A stretch of DNA of 64,000 bases from Waddlia chondrophila WSU 86-1044 (GCF_000092785.1 NC_014225.1:475340-539339), one strand, 5' to 3'; shown: positions 44,251-52,486, counted from the first letter of the stretch. The notes: a model not told the origin generated them from the letters alone. Numbers and translations are program-made.

Positions 44251-45249
44251 TTATTTTTCAACTTCCCGAGAGATTGCATGAATCATGTGAAAGATGGTTT
44301 CAGCCATTTGATTTTGTTGATCGAGGAGGGGATTCACCTCAGCAAATTCGAGGCAGCGGACCTTTGGAGAAGCGCAAAAGCCCAGTAGAAGATTTTCAGC
44401 TTCCTTTTTAGTGAGGCCATTAGCTGCGGGAGTGTCTGTTCCTTGAGAAATGGGAGAATTCATGCTGTTCACATCGAATGAAAGATAGATGACGTCGCAA
44501 TGCCGCAGCCTGCGGAGAATTTCTGAGATCACTTCCTCTATTCCTTTTCCGCGGATATCTTCTAAAGGGTAATTTTTCAGATTGTATTTTCGCATGAGGA
44601 ATTCTTCTTGAGGGTCTTTATCTCTGACAGTCAAATAGACAAGATCGGAAGGTTGGATATTGCGATTGGGTCCGCCGATCTCTTTGATTTTTTCCCATAG
44701 TACGATTGTTTCGCTATCTGGTTTGTTCTTTTTTTTCAGATGATTGTCTTCGCTTAGAGCAATAGCGACTGGCATTCTTTGGAGGTTTCCTGAAGGAGTG
44801 GTATAGGGGGAATGGAGATCTGCATGAGCGTCTATCCAGATAACGCCTATCCTCTGTTTAGGAAAAGCTTTCTTCATTCCTGCCAGGGTTCCTGCAGCTG
44901 TGCTATGGTCGCCGGCAATCACGATTAAGAAGGTGTTTTTTTCTCGCATGATTTGAGCGACGGAGGTAGAGGTTTTTTCCATCACTTTTGCAAAAGCGTT
45001 GATGTTTTTAGCGTATGGAGTCGTTTGTTTTAGGTAAAGTGCTTGGTTTTCAGGTTCGATTTTTGTTGTCGCATGTTGATGAAAAAAATCGCTGTTTGTA
45101 TTGATTGCTGCAATTTCGATTGCTCTGGGTCCTAAGCTGGCGCCTCGTTTGTCGGCTCCAATTTCGGAGGGAACTTCAAGAATTTTGATGGTCTTGGCAG
45201 AAATGCAGGTGGTGAGAAGAATCAGAATCAGGGTAAAGGACTTTTTCAT
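44251..45249 (-). CDS. Exported arginase/ureohydrolase-family protein
   Basis: A 332-residue ureohydrolase-fold protein beginning at ATG 45249 (GGAGAGG before it) with a signal peptide KKSFTLILILLTTCISA, unusual for arginases, which are normally cytosolic. Manganese-site motifs: AGDHS (first His), WIDAHADLH (Asp, His, Asp) and LSFDVNSMNSPISQGTDTPA, where the usual DVD reads DVN: the second Asp ligand is replaced by Asn. It could still be an arginase, agmatinase or formimidoylglutamase, or an altered-metal variant. It lies in a four-gene minus-strand run (PIG-L, this gene, hmp, DUF488) and overlaps the PIG-L 3' end by 74 bases. Removing host arginine, the substrate for NO synthesis, is an attractive but unproven role. 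Confidence 0.82.
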   Translation of the reverse strand: MKKSFTLILILLTTCISAKTIKILEVPSEIGADKRGASLGPRAIEIAAINTNSDFFHQHATTKIEPENQALYLKQTTPYAKNINAFAKVMEKTSTSVAQIMREKNTFLIVIAGDHSTAAGTLAGMKKAFPKQRIGVIWIDAHADLHSPYTTPSGNLQRMPVAIALSEDNHLKKKNKPDSETIVLWEKIKEIGGPNRNIQPSDLVYLTVRDKDPQEEFLMRKYNLKNYPLEDIRGKGIEEVISEILRRLRHCDVIYLSFDVNSMNSPISQGTDTPAANGLTKKEAENLLLGFCASPKVRCLEFAEVNPLLDQQNQMAETIFHMIHAISREVEK

Positions 45250-46108
45250 AATGATCCTCTCCAAGTTTTTGGAACAATTGCTGGATCCACTGTAAGCGAT
45301 CGAGGTTGTTTAATGCAAAAAAGTAAAAATTTTCTCTATCGCCTTTGTTCATCAATTGTTGCATGGCGCCTTGCGATTTGTGTTCTGCGATTACCCAATT
45401 GACAATGATCTGATAATCAAGCTGGTTTTTGAAGCCGAATGTCTTTCGTTTATTAAAAAAAACGATCGGTTTAGTAGGGGTCATCTTCGTTTGAGGATAT
45501 CCGGGTAGTTCTTCAAAAGGTTGAGCGGGGTTCGCTTCATCTGAGATCGCAGCGGCTAGAATGACTGGTCGGCATTTTTCGGGCAGTTTTAGGACAGCGT
45601 TGAGAGCGATCAAAGTTGCGGCTTTGTGATGTCCATGTGTTTGCTGCGTTGGAAGCATGGTAAAGACTGCGTCATAGCGGTGGCATTTCATCAGATTGGC
45701 TAGTTTGTTCTCTATGGTGGAGATGTTCCAAATTCCCTGAAAGACTTCCTTCTCATTCAGCGTGTATCTGTGATCTACTTCGTTGAAAAAGTAATAGTGG
45801 CGCACACCCATGATTTTTCCGCCGTTCAATGCTTCTTGTTTCCGGATGGAGGGCAATGCAGCTCTTCCTATTTCTTCTCTAGTTAGCTTCAAGTTGTAAT
45901 AGGGTTCTGCAAGAGTAGAGTATTTGTAGCCTCCTTCTCCGTTTGTGATCATGACGACATCTACTGTGCCTTTCAGGTGATGAGTGATTGCGTAGACGGT
46001 GGCGGCAAAAAGAGTTTCATCATCCGGGTGTGCCACGACGCAGAGAATTTTTGGATGAGCTTGTAGAGATCCAATCGTGATAAGAAAAAAGAAAATGAGA
46101 TTTCTCAT
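45176..46108 (-). CDS. Secreted PIG-L family N-acetylglucosaminyl deacetylase-like protein
   Basis: About 310 residues from ATG 46108, which opens with a signal peptide (RNLIFFFLITIGSLQAH). The PIG-L zinc motif AHPDDE follows (about 25-30) and a second, THGHHKA, later. The family deacetylates GlcNAc-type amino sugars (GlcNAc-PI, mycothiol or bacillithiol precursors, antibiotics). A periplasmic version may act on cell-envelope or host glycans. The open frame extends to 46252 but the upstream part has no ribosome site and lies next to the tRNA. The 3' end overlaps the arginase-like gene by 74 bases. Confidence 0.85.
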   Translation of the reverse strand: MRNLIFFFLITIGSLQAHPKILCVVAHPDDETLFAATVYAITHHLKGTVDVVMITNGEGGYKYSTLAEPYYNLKLTREEIGRAALPSIRKQEALNGGKIMGVRHYYFFNEVDHRYTLNEKEVFQGIWNISTIENKLANLMKCHRYDAVFTMLPTQQTHGHHKAATLIALNAVLKLPEKCRPVILAAAISDEANPAQPFEELPGYPQTKMTPTKPIVFFNKRKTFGFKNQLDYQIIVNWVIAEHKSQGAMQQLMNKGDRENFYFFALNNLDRLQWIQQLFQKLGEDHYEKVLYPDSDSSHHLHFCQDHQNS

Positions 46109-46226
46109 TGTTTTCCAAAGATGGGATGGGTTTATGAGTGGACAATATCCAAAAGGGGAGATAAATGAAAGGATGGTCATTGAGATTGACCATAAAGGAG
46201 TAAAAGAGGTAATCTTTAGCTCGTTC

Positions 46227-46310
46227 GCTCGGATGGTGGAATAGGTAGACACTAGGGACTTAAAATCCCTTGCTCTTTTGAGCGTGTGGGTTCGAGTCCC
46301 ACTCCGAGCA
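46227..46310 (+). tRNA. tRNA-Leu (anticodon UAA)
   Basis: An 84-nt cloverleaf: acceptor arm GCTCGGA (46227-46233) pairs with TCCGAGC (46303-46309), discriminator A, D-arm with AGGTAGA, anticodon arm AGGGA-CTTAAAA-TCCCT giving UAA, a long class II variable arm (TGCTCTTTTGAGCGT) typical of leucine tRNAs, and TGGGTTCGAGTCCCA T-arm. CCA is not encoded. Confidence 0.96.
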
Positions 46311-46425
46311 AACTAACACACAGCAATTTAGGTTACACACGATAACCTCCTAAACGGAAGAAACAATAGGTAAGGACCAATTTTGGACCGGTAGGTTCCA
46401 AAGGTCACCTAAGGAGGAACAGTGT

Positions 46426-46986
46426 ATGCCAATGATTGATAAGCGTGTGCATCCTAATGGTAAGGTGACTTATCGAGTAAGGGGCGAATGCGTGGAGTGC
46501 CCACGCAAACGAGGCCTTTTAAGGACAAAAAGTCGAAGCAGCGGTTAGAGAAGGAAAAAATTTTCCCGAGAGTCAAACGCGAAAACGAAAGTTCAAAGAC
46601 TTAGTCGACAAATACATTCTCGAGATGCTTCCATCAAAGCCGAAAAGCGTAGAGAAACAAGCTATGCAATCAAATTGGTGGAAGAGTCAAATAGGCTATC
46701 TACTTCTTTGTGAGGTCACACCTAACGTGACCGCTCAATCAACAGTAAACCGTACTTAGCTACTTTATCTCACGCTTTTACTATTGCCATTAAAGAATAG
46801 CAATAGCTGTTTGATAATCCTGTATCTCTTATTACACGTTCAAAAGAACCATGTAGACGCGATCGTTATTTATACAACAAGAATGGTATTACGTGGACTT
46901 CCTCTTTTCAAGAGTATATTGATCGGACTCTATCAGGAAGTGGATGTATTAATCAATTTCCTTTGCCGGATTATGTTGGTATGAGT
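46426..46986 (+). pseudogene. Tyrosine recombinase (phage-type integrase) remnant beside tRNA-Leu
   Basis: ATG 46426 with AAGGAGG upstream opens MPMIDKRVHPNGKVTYRVRG, the typical start of Arm-binding-domain integrases. The frame soon breaks; in other frames STVNRYLATLSHAFTIAIKE (about 46739-46798) and FDNPV match the core-binding domain of the same integrase family. No catalytic R-H-R-Y region is found before 47033. The stretch 46311-47033 holds nothing else. Integrases of this kind use the 3' end of tRNA genes as attachment site, which fits the tRNA-Leu 115 bases upstream; no second att copy was seen in the window. Confidence 0.75.
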
Positions 46987-47033
46987 TGTAAGATGACTGT
47001 TCAGTCATTCAGGGGAGGTCTTCACTTGAAAGA

Positions 47034-47501
47034 CTACTTTCTGTTGTGCTTTTTTGAATGTTTGCCTGAGTTTTCTGTGTCCGAAACCGGACGATAAGTA
47101 AGCTGGGTTTCATCATCTTTATTGACTCGGAATCCAAGGTTTAGCCAATATTTCTCAGAATTCTGAGCGACGGTTTTCACATTTTTTTTGAAATTTAGTA
47201 TATGGTTAACCAAAAATGTTCCGGATCCTTTTGAATTTGGATCACAAATGTTTCTTAAAAGAAAACGGATTTGAATGCCATCAGGGAGATCATCGGCGAT
47301 CAATATTGAGCAGCACCTATTGTCTAGGTTCGCAAAAAGAATATACGCGTGCCGTTCGCTTAGCGCAGAAAGGATTTGGTCGGCAATGGAGCTTGCATTG
47401 GCGTAAGTTTTATTTTTCTTCTTCTTAGAATCAAAGCTCTGTTTCCAGGAATCTACAGTTGATTCTGCTGTGATTTTTGAAGGACGGACTAATGTGAACA
47501 T
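47034..47501 (-). CDS. Hypothetical protein, possible GNAT-type acetyltransferase
   Basis: A 155-residue protein. LPDGIQIRFLLRNICDPNSKGSGTFLVNHIL (about 73-103) resembles the CoA-binding strand-loop-helix of GNAT enzymes (x-GxG-x-L-x-x-x), and NSEKYWLNLGFR (about 118-129) the usual C-terminal FYxxLGF motif. The N-terminus is Lys/Ser-rich and the C-terminus ends with a basic tail KHSKKHNRK. The assignment is by pattern only; it lies next to the integrase relic and could be foreign. The 108 bases between it and the methyltransferase are AT-rich and show nothing. Confidence 0.45.
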   Translation of the reverse strand: MFTLVRPSKITAESTVDSWKQSFDSKKKKNKTYANASSIADQILSALSERHAYILFANLDNRCCSILIADDLPDGIQIRFLLRNICDPNSKGSGTFLVNHILNFKKNVKTVAQNSEKYWLNLGFRVNKDDETQLTYRPVSDTENSGKHSKKHNRK

Positions 47502-47609
47502 CGGGAATGCTATTATTTAAATTAAATAACATTTTAAAATAAAAATAGATTTTATTTCAATATTTATTTTTATTTTTTTTGAAATGCTAAATTGTTAAAG
47601 GGGTTATTT

Positions 47610-48599
47610 TTAAATGCAGGAGGTAGATAGTTTCCAGCAGCGATGAATTTTTTTTTGGTGAAAATCAAGAGGAATTGTTTTGTGTGAAATTTCCTGAATG
47701 AAGCAGTGGGGAAAAAGTGAAGAATCAAAGAGAAACTTGCGTGAGTTGGTGCTGAACAGGATAACTCCTTCTTTTGAAAGGAGTTTTAACCCCATTGTCA
47801 TCAGGAAGGTATAGTCTTTTTGGACATCGAACATTTTTCCCATTTTTTTCGAACGGGAAATGGTCGGAGGATCGATGACAATGACATCATATCGATTGTT
47901 GGAGCGCACCTCTTCTTCCAAAAACTTTAGACAGTCAGCGCGCACGATTGGATGATTTTTTGCAGCGATATCGTTTAAAATAAAATTATTTTTACTCCAT
48001 TCAGTGTAAGTATTTGAGAGGTCGACACTTTTGGTGAAAGCGGCTCCCGCAAGAGCGGCGTGGACGCTAAAGGAACTTGTATAGGAAAACAAGTTTAATA
48101 ACCGCTTTCCTTTTGAAAGAGACGCTGCCATCTGCCGGGTTTCCCGATGATCAAGAAACAACCCAGTATCCAGGTAGTCTTGAAGATTCACCTTAAACTT
48201 CGCTCCGTACTCGAGAACAGTAAAAAAATCCTTTTCTTCCGCTTGCTTCTCGTATTGCTCGAATTTTCGGCGTTTGATGCGTGATCGCCAGTAGATAAGG
48301 CCTGGCGCAGTTCCGAAAATAGAGTTAAGCACATCATTGATTTCCTTGACCAGTTCTTCCGGAGCGTTGTCATTGTCGTGGTCAAACGAGAAAAACTGGA
48401 CGCAGAAGCGGCCATCATAAAAATCGATGGCAAGTGGATACTCTTTTATATCGCGGTCGTAGATTCGAAAACAGTTTGTCTTTGTGCGATTGGCCCATTT
48501 GCGCAGATGGCGGTAGTTTTTGCGAATCCGATTTTTCAGAGGAAAGCTTTTATCCTCGTTATCGGTAATCAGAGGAAGAAATAAAGTGTTTTGATTCAT
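47610..48599 (-). CDS. RlmK-like class I SAM-dependent rRNA methyltransferase
   Basis: A 329-residue protein matching the C-terminal (RlmK) half of E. coli RlmKL, which makes m7G2069 in 23S rRNA. Seen are YLDTGLFLDHRETRQM (about 140-155), the SAM motif LLNLFSYTSSFSVHAALAGA (about 166-185), SVDLSNTYTEWSKNNFILN, and the catalytic-site VIVIDPPTISRSKKM (about 240-255). The PUA-less, single-domain layout is known in many bacteria. No operon partner. Confidence 0.88.
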   Translation of the reverse strand: MNQNTLFLPLITDNEDKSFPLKNRIRKNYRHLRKWANRTKTNCFRIYDRDIKEYPLAIDFYDGRFCVQFFSFDHDNDNAPEELVKEINDVLNSIFGTAPGLIYWRSRIKRRKFEQYEKQAEEKDFFTVLEYGAKFKVNLQDYLDTGLFLDHRETRQMAASLSKGKRLLNLFSYTSSFSVHAALAGAAFTKSVDLSNTYTEWSKNNFILNDIAAKNHPIVRADCLKFLEEEVRSNNRYDVIVIDPPTISRSKKMGKMFDVQKDYTFLMTMGLKLLSKEGVILFSTNSRKFLFDSSLFPHCFIQEISHKTIPLDFHQKKIHRCWKLSTSCI

Positions 48600-48879
48600 A
48601 TGTTTAAAGTAAAGCCAAGTGTATAATGATACATCTTTTTCCCAATTTTCAGGAAGAGCTTAAGTGTTCTGCTTTGAGGCATGCAAAGACAACTAAAAAG
48701 TTCGATTCAGTATGGCGAACCAACTTCAAGAATCGGTTTTTGACGCCATCGTTAGTCTTTGATTTTGAGATCTGCTTGCATCGCTGAAGCCTATTCAGGT
48801 TGAGCTGCAATAGCTTCGGCTTTGCCTGGCTCAAATTCAAGGCGACTCTCTGTCAAAACGATTCTTGAAGTTGATTCGG

Positions 48880-49155
48880 TATAAACAGGTCTCTTAGCGA
48901 CCGGTCATCCCTTCTGGTTGTTCTGGTCGCTCCTTGGATCGGGATCTCCGCTGTCGCATCATCAATTTCCTGAAGGTCGTTGCTAGTCAGTTTAATGATG
49001 ATAGATTCAATATTTTCTTCCAGTTTTTTTTCTTTTACTCGATCGTTTTTCGTGTCAACAACCGTGGCAAAGACGGCAATCTTTTCAGAGGCTCTTAAAC
49101 ATCGGGTGAGAGCGTCAATGAGAGGAGATACTCGCCCAGTCTGTAATTTGTACAC
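48880..49155 (-). pseudogene. Aldo/keto reductase C-terminal fragment
   Basis: On the minus strand, LEENIESIIIKLTSNDLQEIDDATAEIPIQGAT (translated, about 48920-49020) matches the end of aldo/keto reductases of the YghZ/AKR11 type (LEENlgavnveLtpdDLreId...kipvqGaRY). The preceding codons do not continue the barrel and there is no proper start, so this is a decayed remnant. The remainder of 48600-49265 shows no gene. Confidence 0.55.
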
Positions 49156-49265
49156 ACAAGAAATATTCCAATTTGTGATAGTACCAACAAAAGAAGTCTA
49201 CCCTAAACTCAAAGCAACGAAAGTTTTGACAAAAACAAGCCCTTGATTATAATGCTGTTGTGTTA

Positions 49266-49342
49266 GTTATACGGAAACAAACTCAAAATTAAAAGTTGAC
49301 AACGACGTCAAAAACCAATTTTTGGGTTTATTTCCGTATAAC
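49266..49342. repeat. 77-bp inverted-repeat element
   Basis: Perfect 12-bp terminal inverted repeats GTTATACGGAAA (49266-49277) and TTTCCGTATAAC (49331-49342), extended by AAACTCAAAA / TTTTTGGGTTT, with an inner TTGAC...GTCAA hairpin. It lies two bases from the left end of the ISAs1-family element. It may be a small MITE, part of a former IS end, or a stem-loop. Confidence 0.7.
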
Positions 49343-49344
49343 GC

Positions 49345-50623
49345 CAGGGCATTTTCATAGTTAAAATTTGACATTCATTAGTTTCAGAAGATAGTCAGGA
49401 TTCCAGCTCGCTTTCTTTCGTTTGAGTTCTATCCCCCCTTTTGTTTGCTTTTCCTGCTTCAGCAAAATAAGCGCCATCTTGCGTATGAAAGATAGATTTT
49501 CAGCTATATGTCCGATTCGTGCCCTCAATGTATCTTCCCTAAATGCTATGTCAAGAATCCAGTGACAACTTTCTATTCCCCAGTGCGATCGGATCGCATA
49601 TGCAATACGACGTGCATCGGCTGGCAGACTTGAAATATACATCCGTAGCTCCGTGGAAGTGACACTATCTATCGTTCGTTCTGTCTTCAGGAGAATAATC
49701 GTTTTTAACTTCTTCCATCGATCATAATCCGGCAGCCAATCGATATCTTCCGTCACAAAAAATGAACGTTTTTCTAATCTTCCGTGCCCTTCCTCTATCA
49801 TGTGATATGATTGATGATCAACGCCTTCAAACTCTACTTGCTGCGCTTGAATAAAATAATTCGATACCTCGTCATGAAGAGATGACTGATTTCCCTTCAA
49901 TGCCAGAATATATTCGCCACCATCTTCAATGATCTGTGCTGCAATCGCAGTTTGGGTTCCCATTGCGTCAATCGTTATCGTTGCGCCAGTTATGTCGATC
50001 ATTTCCAATAATTTTGGGATCGCTGTGATTTCATTGGATTTGTCTTTTACTTTTACCTGCCCTAACGTAAGTTGTTGACCACATGCCCAGAGGCTGACTG
50101 TGTGAATAAAAGAATTTGGTCGACCCTTGATTGCAGTACCTCTCAAAGCCTTTCCATCGATCGCATATACTTGATTGTCATCTTGCCTTACCAGTGTGGA
50201 AATCCATTTTGAAAACCCATTATGAAATTCGGTGGGATCGAGCATAACGAAAGTCCACCAAAATGTGCTGTAGTGTGGTACCCCATTTTCAAGTTTAAGT
50301 ACATTTGTCAACCATGTTTCTCGCTCCTCTGCATAGACTGCAACCTCTTTAATTTTGTCGGCACCGCAAAGAACTGCACACAACGTAATGAAAAGAATGT
50401 CGATCAATTTGTGTCGTATAGCTCCAGTCAAAACACGGGGATCTTGCACATCTGCAAACGCTTGAAAAATCGATTCTTGAAACTCTTCTAACTCCTCAAG
50501 GGAATAATCAATCTGCCTCGGTTTTCTTTTTGACATAGCTGAACCTCTGAACTTTGGTAATTCAGCTACAAAGAAAAGCGGATAGAAACTATTTTATCAA
50601 GTTTTGACTATGAAAACGCCCTG
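49345..50623 (-). mobile_element. ISAs1-family insertion sequence
   Basis: Terminal inverted repeats CAGGGCATTTTCATAGTTAA (from 49345) and its near-complement ending at 50623 (TTTTGACTATGAAAACGCCC then TG) enclose one transposase gene. No convincing target-site duplication is visible, suggesting later rearrangement. It separates a hexapeptide-acetyltransferase C-terminus from its missing N-terminus. Confidence 0.9.
49361..50536 (-). CDS. ISAs1-family transposase
   Basis: A full-length 391-residue DDE transposase of the ISAs1 (DUF4338/H repeat-associated) family. The N-terminus has FQESIFQAFADVQDPRVLTG and HKLIDILFITLCAVLCGAD; the DDE core shows YAIDGKALRGT, ITIDAMGTQTAIAAQIIEDGGEYILALKGNQ, and the C-terminal SHWGIESCHWILDIAFREDTLRAR with the catalytic Glu. 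No frameshift is seen, so the element may still be active. Confidence 0.94.
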   Translation of the reverse strand: MSKRKPRQIDYSLEELEEFQESIFQAFADVQDPRVLTGAIRHKLIDILFITLCAVLCGADKIKEVAVYAEERETWLTNVLKLENGVPHYSTFWWTFVMLDPTEFHNGFSKWISTLVRQDDNQVYAIDGKALRGTAIKGRPNSFIHTVSLWACGQQLTLGQVKVKDKSNEITAIPKLLEMIDITGATITIDAMGTQTAIAAQIIEDGGEYILALKGNQSSLHDEVSNYFIQAQQVEFEGVDHQSYHMIEEGHGRLEKRSFFVTEDIDWLPDYDRWKKLKTIILLKTERTIDSVTSTELRMYISSLPADARRIAYAIRSHWGIESCHWILDIAFREDTLRARIGHIAENLSFIRKMALILLKQEKQTKGGIELKRKKASWNPDYLLKLMNVKF

Positions 50624-50800
50624 ATTGTGGCAGGCAACCCTGCTAAGGTTGTCAAGATGCGATTCGATGGCAAAATTATTGAGCGTTTATTGAAAATTTC
50701 ATGGTGGAATTGGCCTATTGAAAAAATAAACCAAAATTTGTCCCTGATTTCTGGAACAGATATTGATCAATTGGAAGAAATTTCATATGCCGAATCATAA
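50624..50800 (+). pseudogene. Xenobiotic/chloramphenicol-type hexapeptide acetyltransferase, C-terminal fragment
   Basis: Directly after the IS end, the frame reads IVAGNPAKVVKMRFDGKII then LLKISWWNWPIEKINQN and a stop at 50798-50800. NPAK-v-k-RF-d-iI-ll-i-WW-w is the C-terminus of type B chloramphenicol (CatB) and Vat streptogramin acetyltransferases. The left-handed beta-helix part is absent on the far side of the IS, so the gene was cut and its front lost. Confidence 0.75.
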
Positions 50801-51240
50801 ATGATTCTTAATCCAAAAATAAACAAAGAAATCACCTTTATGAATTCAACTAAAATGTAAAAAACATGAATAGAAGATTTTGGAGCGATCATTCCTTGAG
50901 AAATAATGTCAGTTCTTTCGTTTAATAATGGAAGTAGAAAAAATGTTTGTGAAAGAAGAATTAAAATTGGAATAATTAATATTTTTGTTTTTCTAAATTT
51001 CAGTATTTTTTTATTAAACAATATCAACATTAATGTTGTAATTAAAAAAAACCATTCCACGATATTTAAGGCCGAAAAAATAAGTTTTCCAATTCCTAAC
51101 CCTATAGATAATGAAACGTTAGGTGCTCGAAATTTTAACCAGGCTTCCATAAAGCTGATCGAACAGACAAAACCAATCCAAAGAAAAGTTGGAATCAGTA
51201 TGAAAGAATATGAAATTTCTTTACGATTTTTTCTTTCCAT
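50767..51240 (-). CDS. Hypothetical four-helix membrane protein
   Basis: About 157 residues from ATG 51240 (a GTG at 51264 in the same frame is possible). Four hydrophobic helices can be drawn: ILIPTFLWIGFVCSISF, ALNIVEWFFLITTLMLILF, ILIIPILILLSQTFFLLPLL and FYILVEFIKVISLFIFGLRI. A conserved-looking Trp/Glu pair (MEAWLKF) follows helix one. It overlaps the nsrR-like gene by 20 bases and is transcribed with it, so a link to NO or respiration is possible. The family is not recognised. Confidence 0.65.
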   Translation of the reverse strand: MERKNRKEISYSFILIPTFLWIGFVCSISFMEAWLKFRAPNVSLSIGLGIGKLIFSALNIVEWFFLITTLMLILFNKKILKFRKTKILIIPILILLSQTFFLLPLLNERTDIISQGMIAPKSSIHVFYILVEFIKVISLFIFGLRIIYDSAYEISSN

Positions 51241-51655
51241 GTGTACATAAAACAGGTTGTTCACGATTTTTTGAAAAAGTACTTAACGAGCAATCTTTGA
51301 AAATTTTTTGAAAATCGGCGTATACGTTGTCTAATTTTCTATGAAGAGGACATAATGTCTTGTGCTCAGCAATGCCAAGAGGGCATTCATCAAATCTTGT
51401 AAACGGATCAACTGCATTGATGATGTCGAATAAAGAAATCTCATCTGCAGACCTGCTTAAAAGATATCCTCCTCCCAATCCTTTTTGAGCTTGAACTAAA
51501 CCCGCTCTATTCAATAATTGCAAAATTTTCGCAGAGTAAGCCTCTGAGACTTTTGTTTCTTTAGCAAGTTCTTTCCCTTTTAGAAATGAATTCTCTTTTT
51601 GATGAGCTAAAATTACCATGATGCGCAAGGCATATTCCGAAGTACTTGATAACAT
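51221..51655 (-). CDS. nsrR: Rrf2-family iron-sulfur regulator, NsrR-like
   Basis: A 144-residue winged-helix repressor. The helix-turn-helix is LAKETKVSEAYSAKILQLLNRAGL and the wing GLGGGYLLSR. Cys91 and Cys102 fall exactly where NsrR has cluster ligands (Cys91 and Cys102 of E. coli), with Cys122 as possible third ligand; the usual middle Cys96 is absent. NsrR senses NO by nitrosylation of its [Fe-S] cluster and derepresses NO-defence genes. It is divergent from the RIC gene and the NO reductase, the expected targets. Confidence 0.85.
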   Translation of the reverse strand: MLSSTSEYALRIMVILAHQKENSFLKGKELAKETKVSEAYSAKILQLLNRAGLVQAQKGLGGGYLLSRSADEISLFDIINAVDPFTRFDECPLGIAEHKTLCPLHRKLDNVYADFQKIFKDCSLSTFSKNREQPVLCTHGKKKS

Positions 51656-51764
51656 GATTTTATTTTTCCGTTGCCTTTATCTATGATGAAAAGCTAAATT
51701 ATATACCAATGGATAAATTTGTCCAGATATCTTTTGTTCATACGTTATAAAAAGGAGAAGTGTG

Positions 51765-52451
51765 ATGAATTTCCTAAATGAAAATGCAAAAATTGGAAGT
51801 TTGGTAGAGAAAAAACCCGAATACGCAAATGTTTTTGAAAAGTTTGGATTAGATTACTGCTGCAAAGGCGATAGAACGTTGAAAGAGGCTTGCGATGAGA
51901 AAAAACTCAACATCAACGAAGTGTTGGATCATCTAAAGGAAATACAAACCTCCGATGGAGGCATCAATTGGAGTCAAATGTCTATGAAGGAAATGATCGA
52001 GAGTATCATAGATAAATACCATCTCTATCTAAGGCAAGAGCTGCCAAGAATCAGTCAATTGCTCAAGAAAATAAAGATTAAACATGGACAGAGATATGCC
52101 TATATTTCCGATCTTCAAAATATTTTTGAAAATATGAAGGGCTCTCTTTTAAAGCATATAGATGAAGAAGAACAGCTCGTTTTTCCCCTTGTGATGAATC
52201 TTGAAGTCAATAAAGATTCTCATAAAGAAGAGATAAAAAAATATTTAAGCTCTTTAGACGAGGATCACTTAGAGGCAGGAGAAGCATTGGAAAAAATGAA
52301 AGAATTGACAAATGGTTACACTCCGCCTTCTGATGCATGCATGTCCCATATTGTTATGCTCAACAGCTTGGAACGCTTGGAACGAAATTTACATGAACAT
52401 ATCCATAAGGAAAATCAGATTTTATTTCCTCGCGCAAAAGCTATGCTTTGA
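51765..52451 (+). CDS. RIC family di-iron iron-sulfur cluster repair protein (ScdA/YtfE)
   Basis: A 228-residue protein (ATG 51765 with AAGGAG ten bases upstream). It repairs Fe-S clusters damaged by NO or peroxide. The N-terminal ScdA_N domain (about 1-60) has FEKFGLDYCCKGDRTL, the DYCCxG signature; the C-terminal hemerythrin-like domain holds histidine and glutamate ligands in IDKYHLYLRQELP, LKHIDEEEQLVFPL, DEDHLEAGEAL and HEHIHKENQILFPRA. It precedes the NO reductase gene by about 35 bases and is surely in its operon. Confidence 0.94.
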   Translation: MNFLNENAKIGSLVEKKPEYANVFEKFGLDYCCKGDRTLKEACDEKKLNINEVLDHLKEIQTSDGGINWSQMSMKEMIESIIDKYHLYLRQELPRISQLLKKIKIKHGQRYAYISDLQNIFENMKGSLLKHIDEEEQLVFPLVMNLEVNKDSHKEEIKKYLSSLDEDHLEAGEALEKMKELTNGYTPPSDACMSHIVMLNSLERLERNLHEHIHKENQILFPRAKAML

Positions 52452-52486
52452 ACAAAAAATGTACAGACGAAAAATGGAGTTTTAAA

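Noticed and set aside
48980..49246. 88-codon plus-strand frame
   Set aside because: It is antisense to the aldo/keto reductase fragment and has low-complexity Ser/Phe composition.
49335..50632. Target-site duplication around the ISAs1-family element
   Set aside because: The bases left of CAGGGC (TATAACGC) and right of GCCCTG (ATTGTGGC) do not match, so no duplication is claimed.
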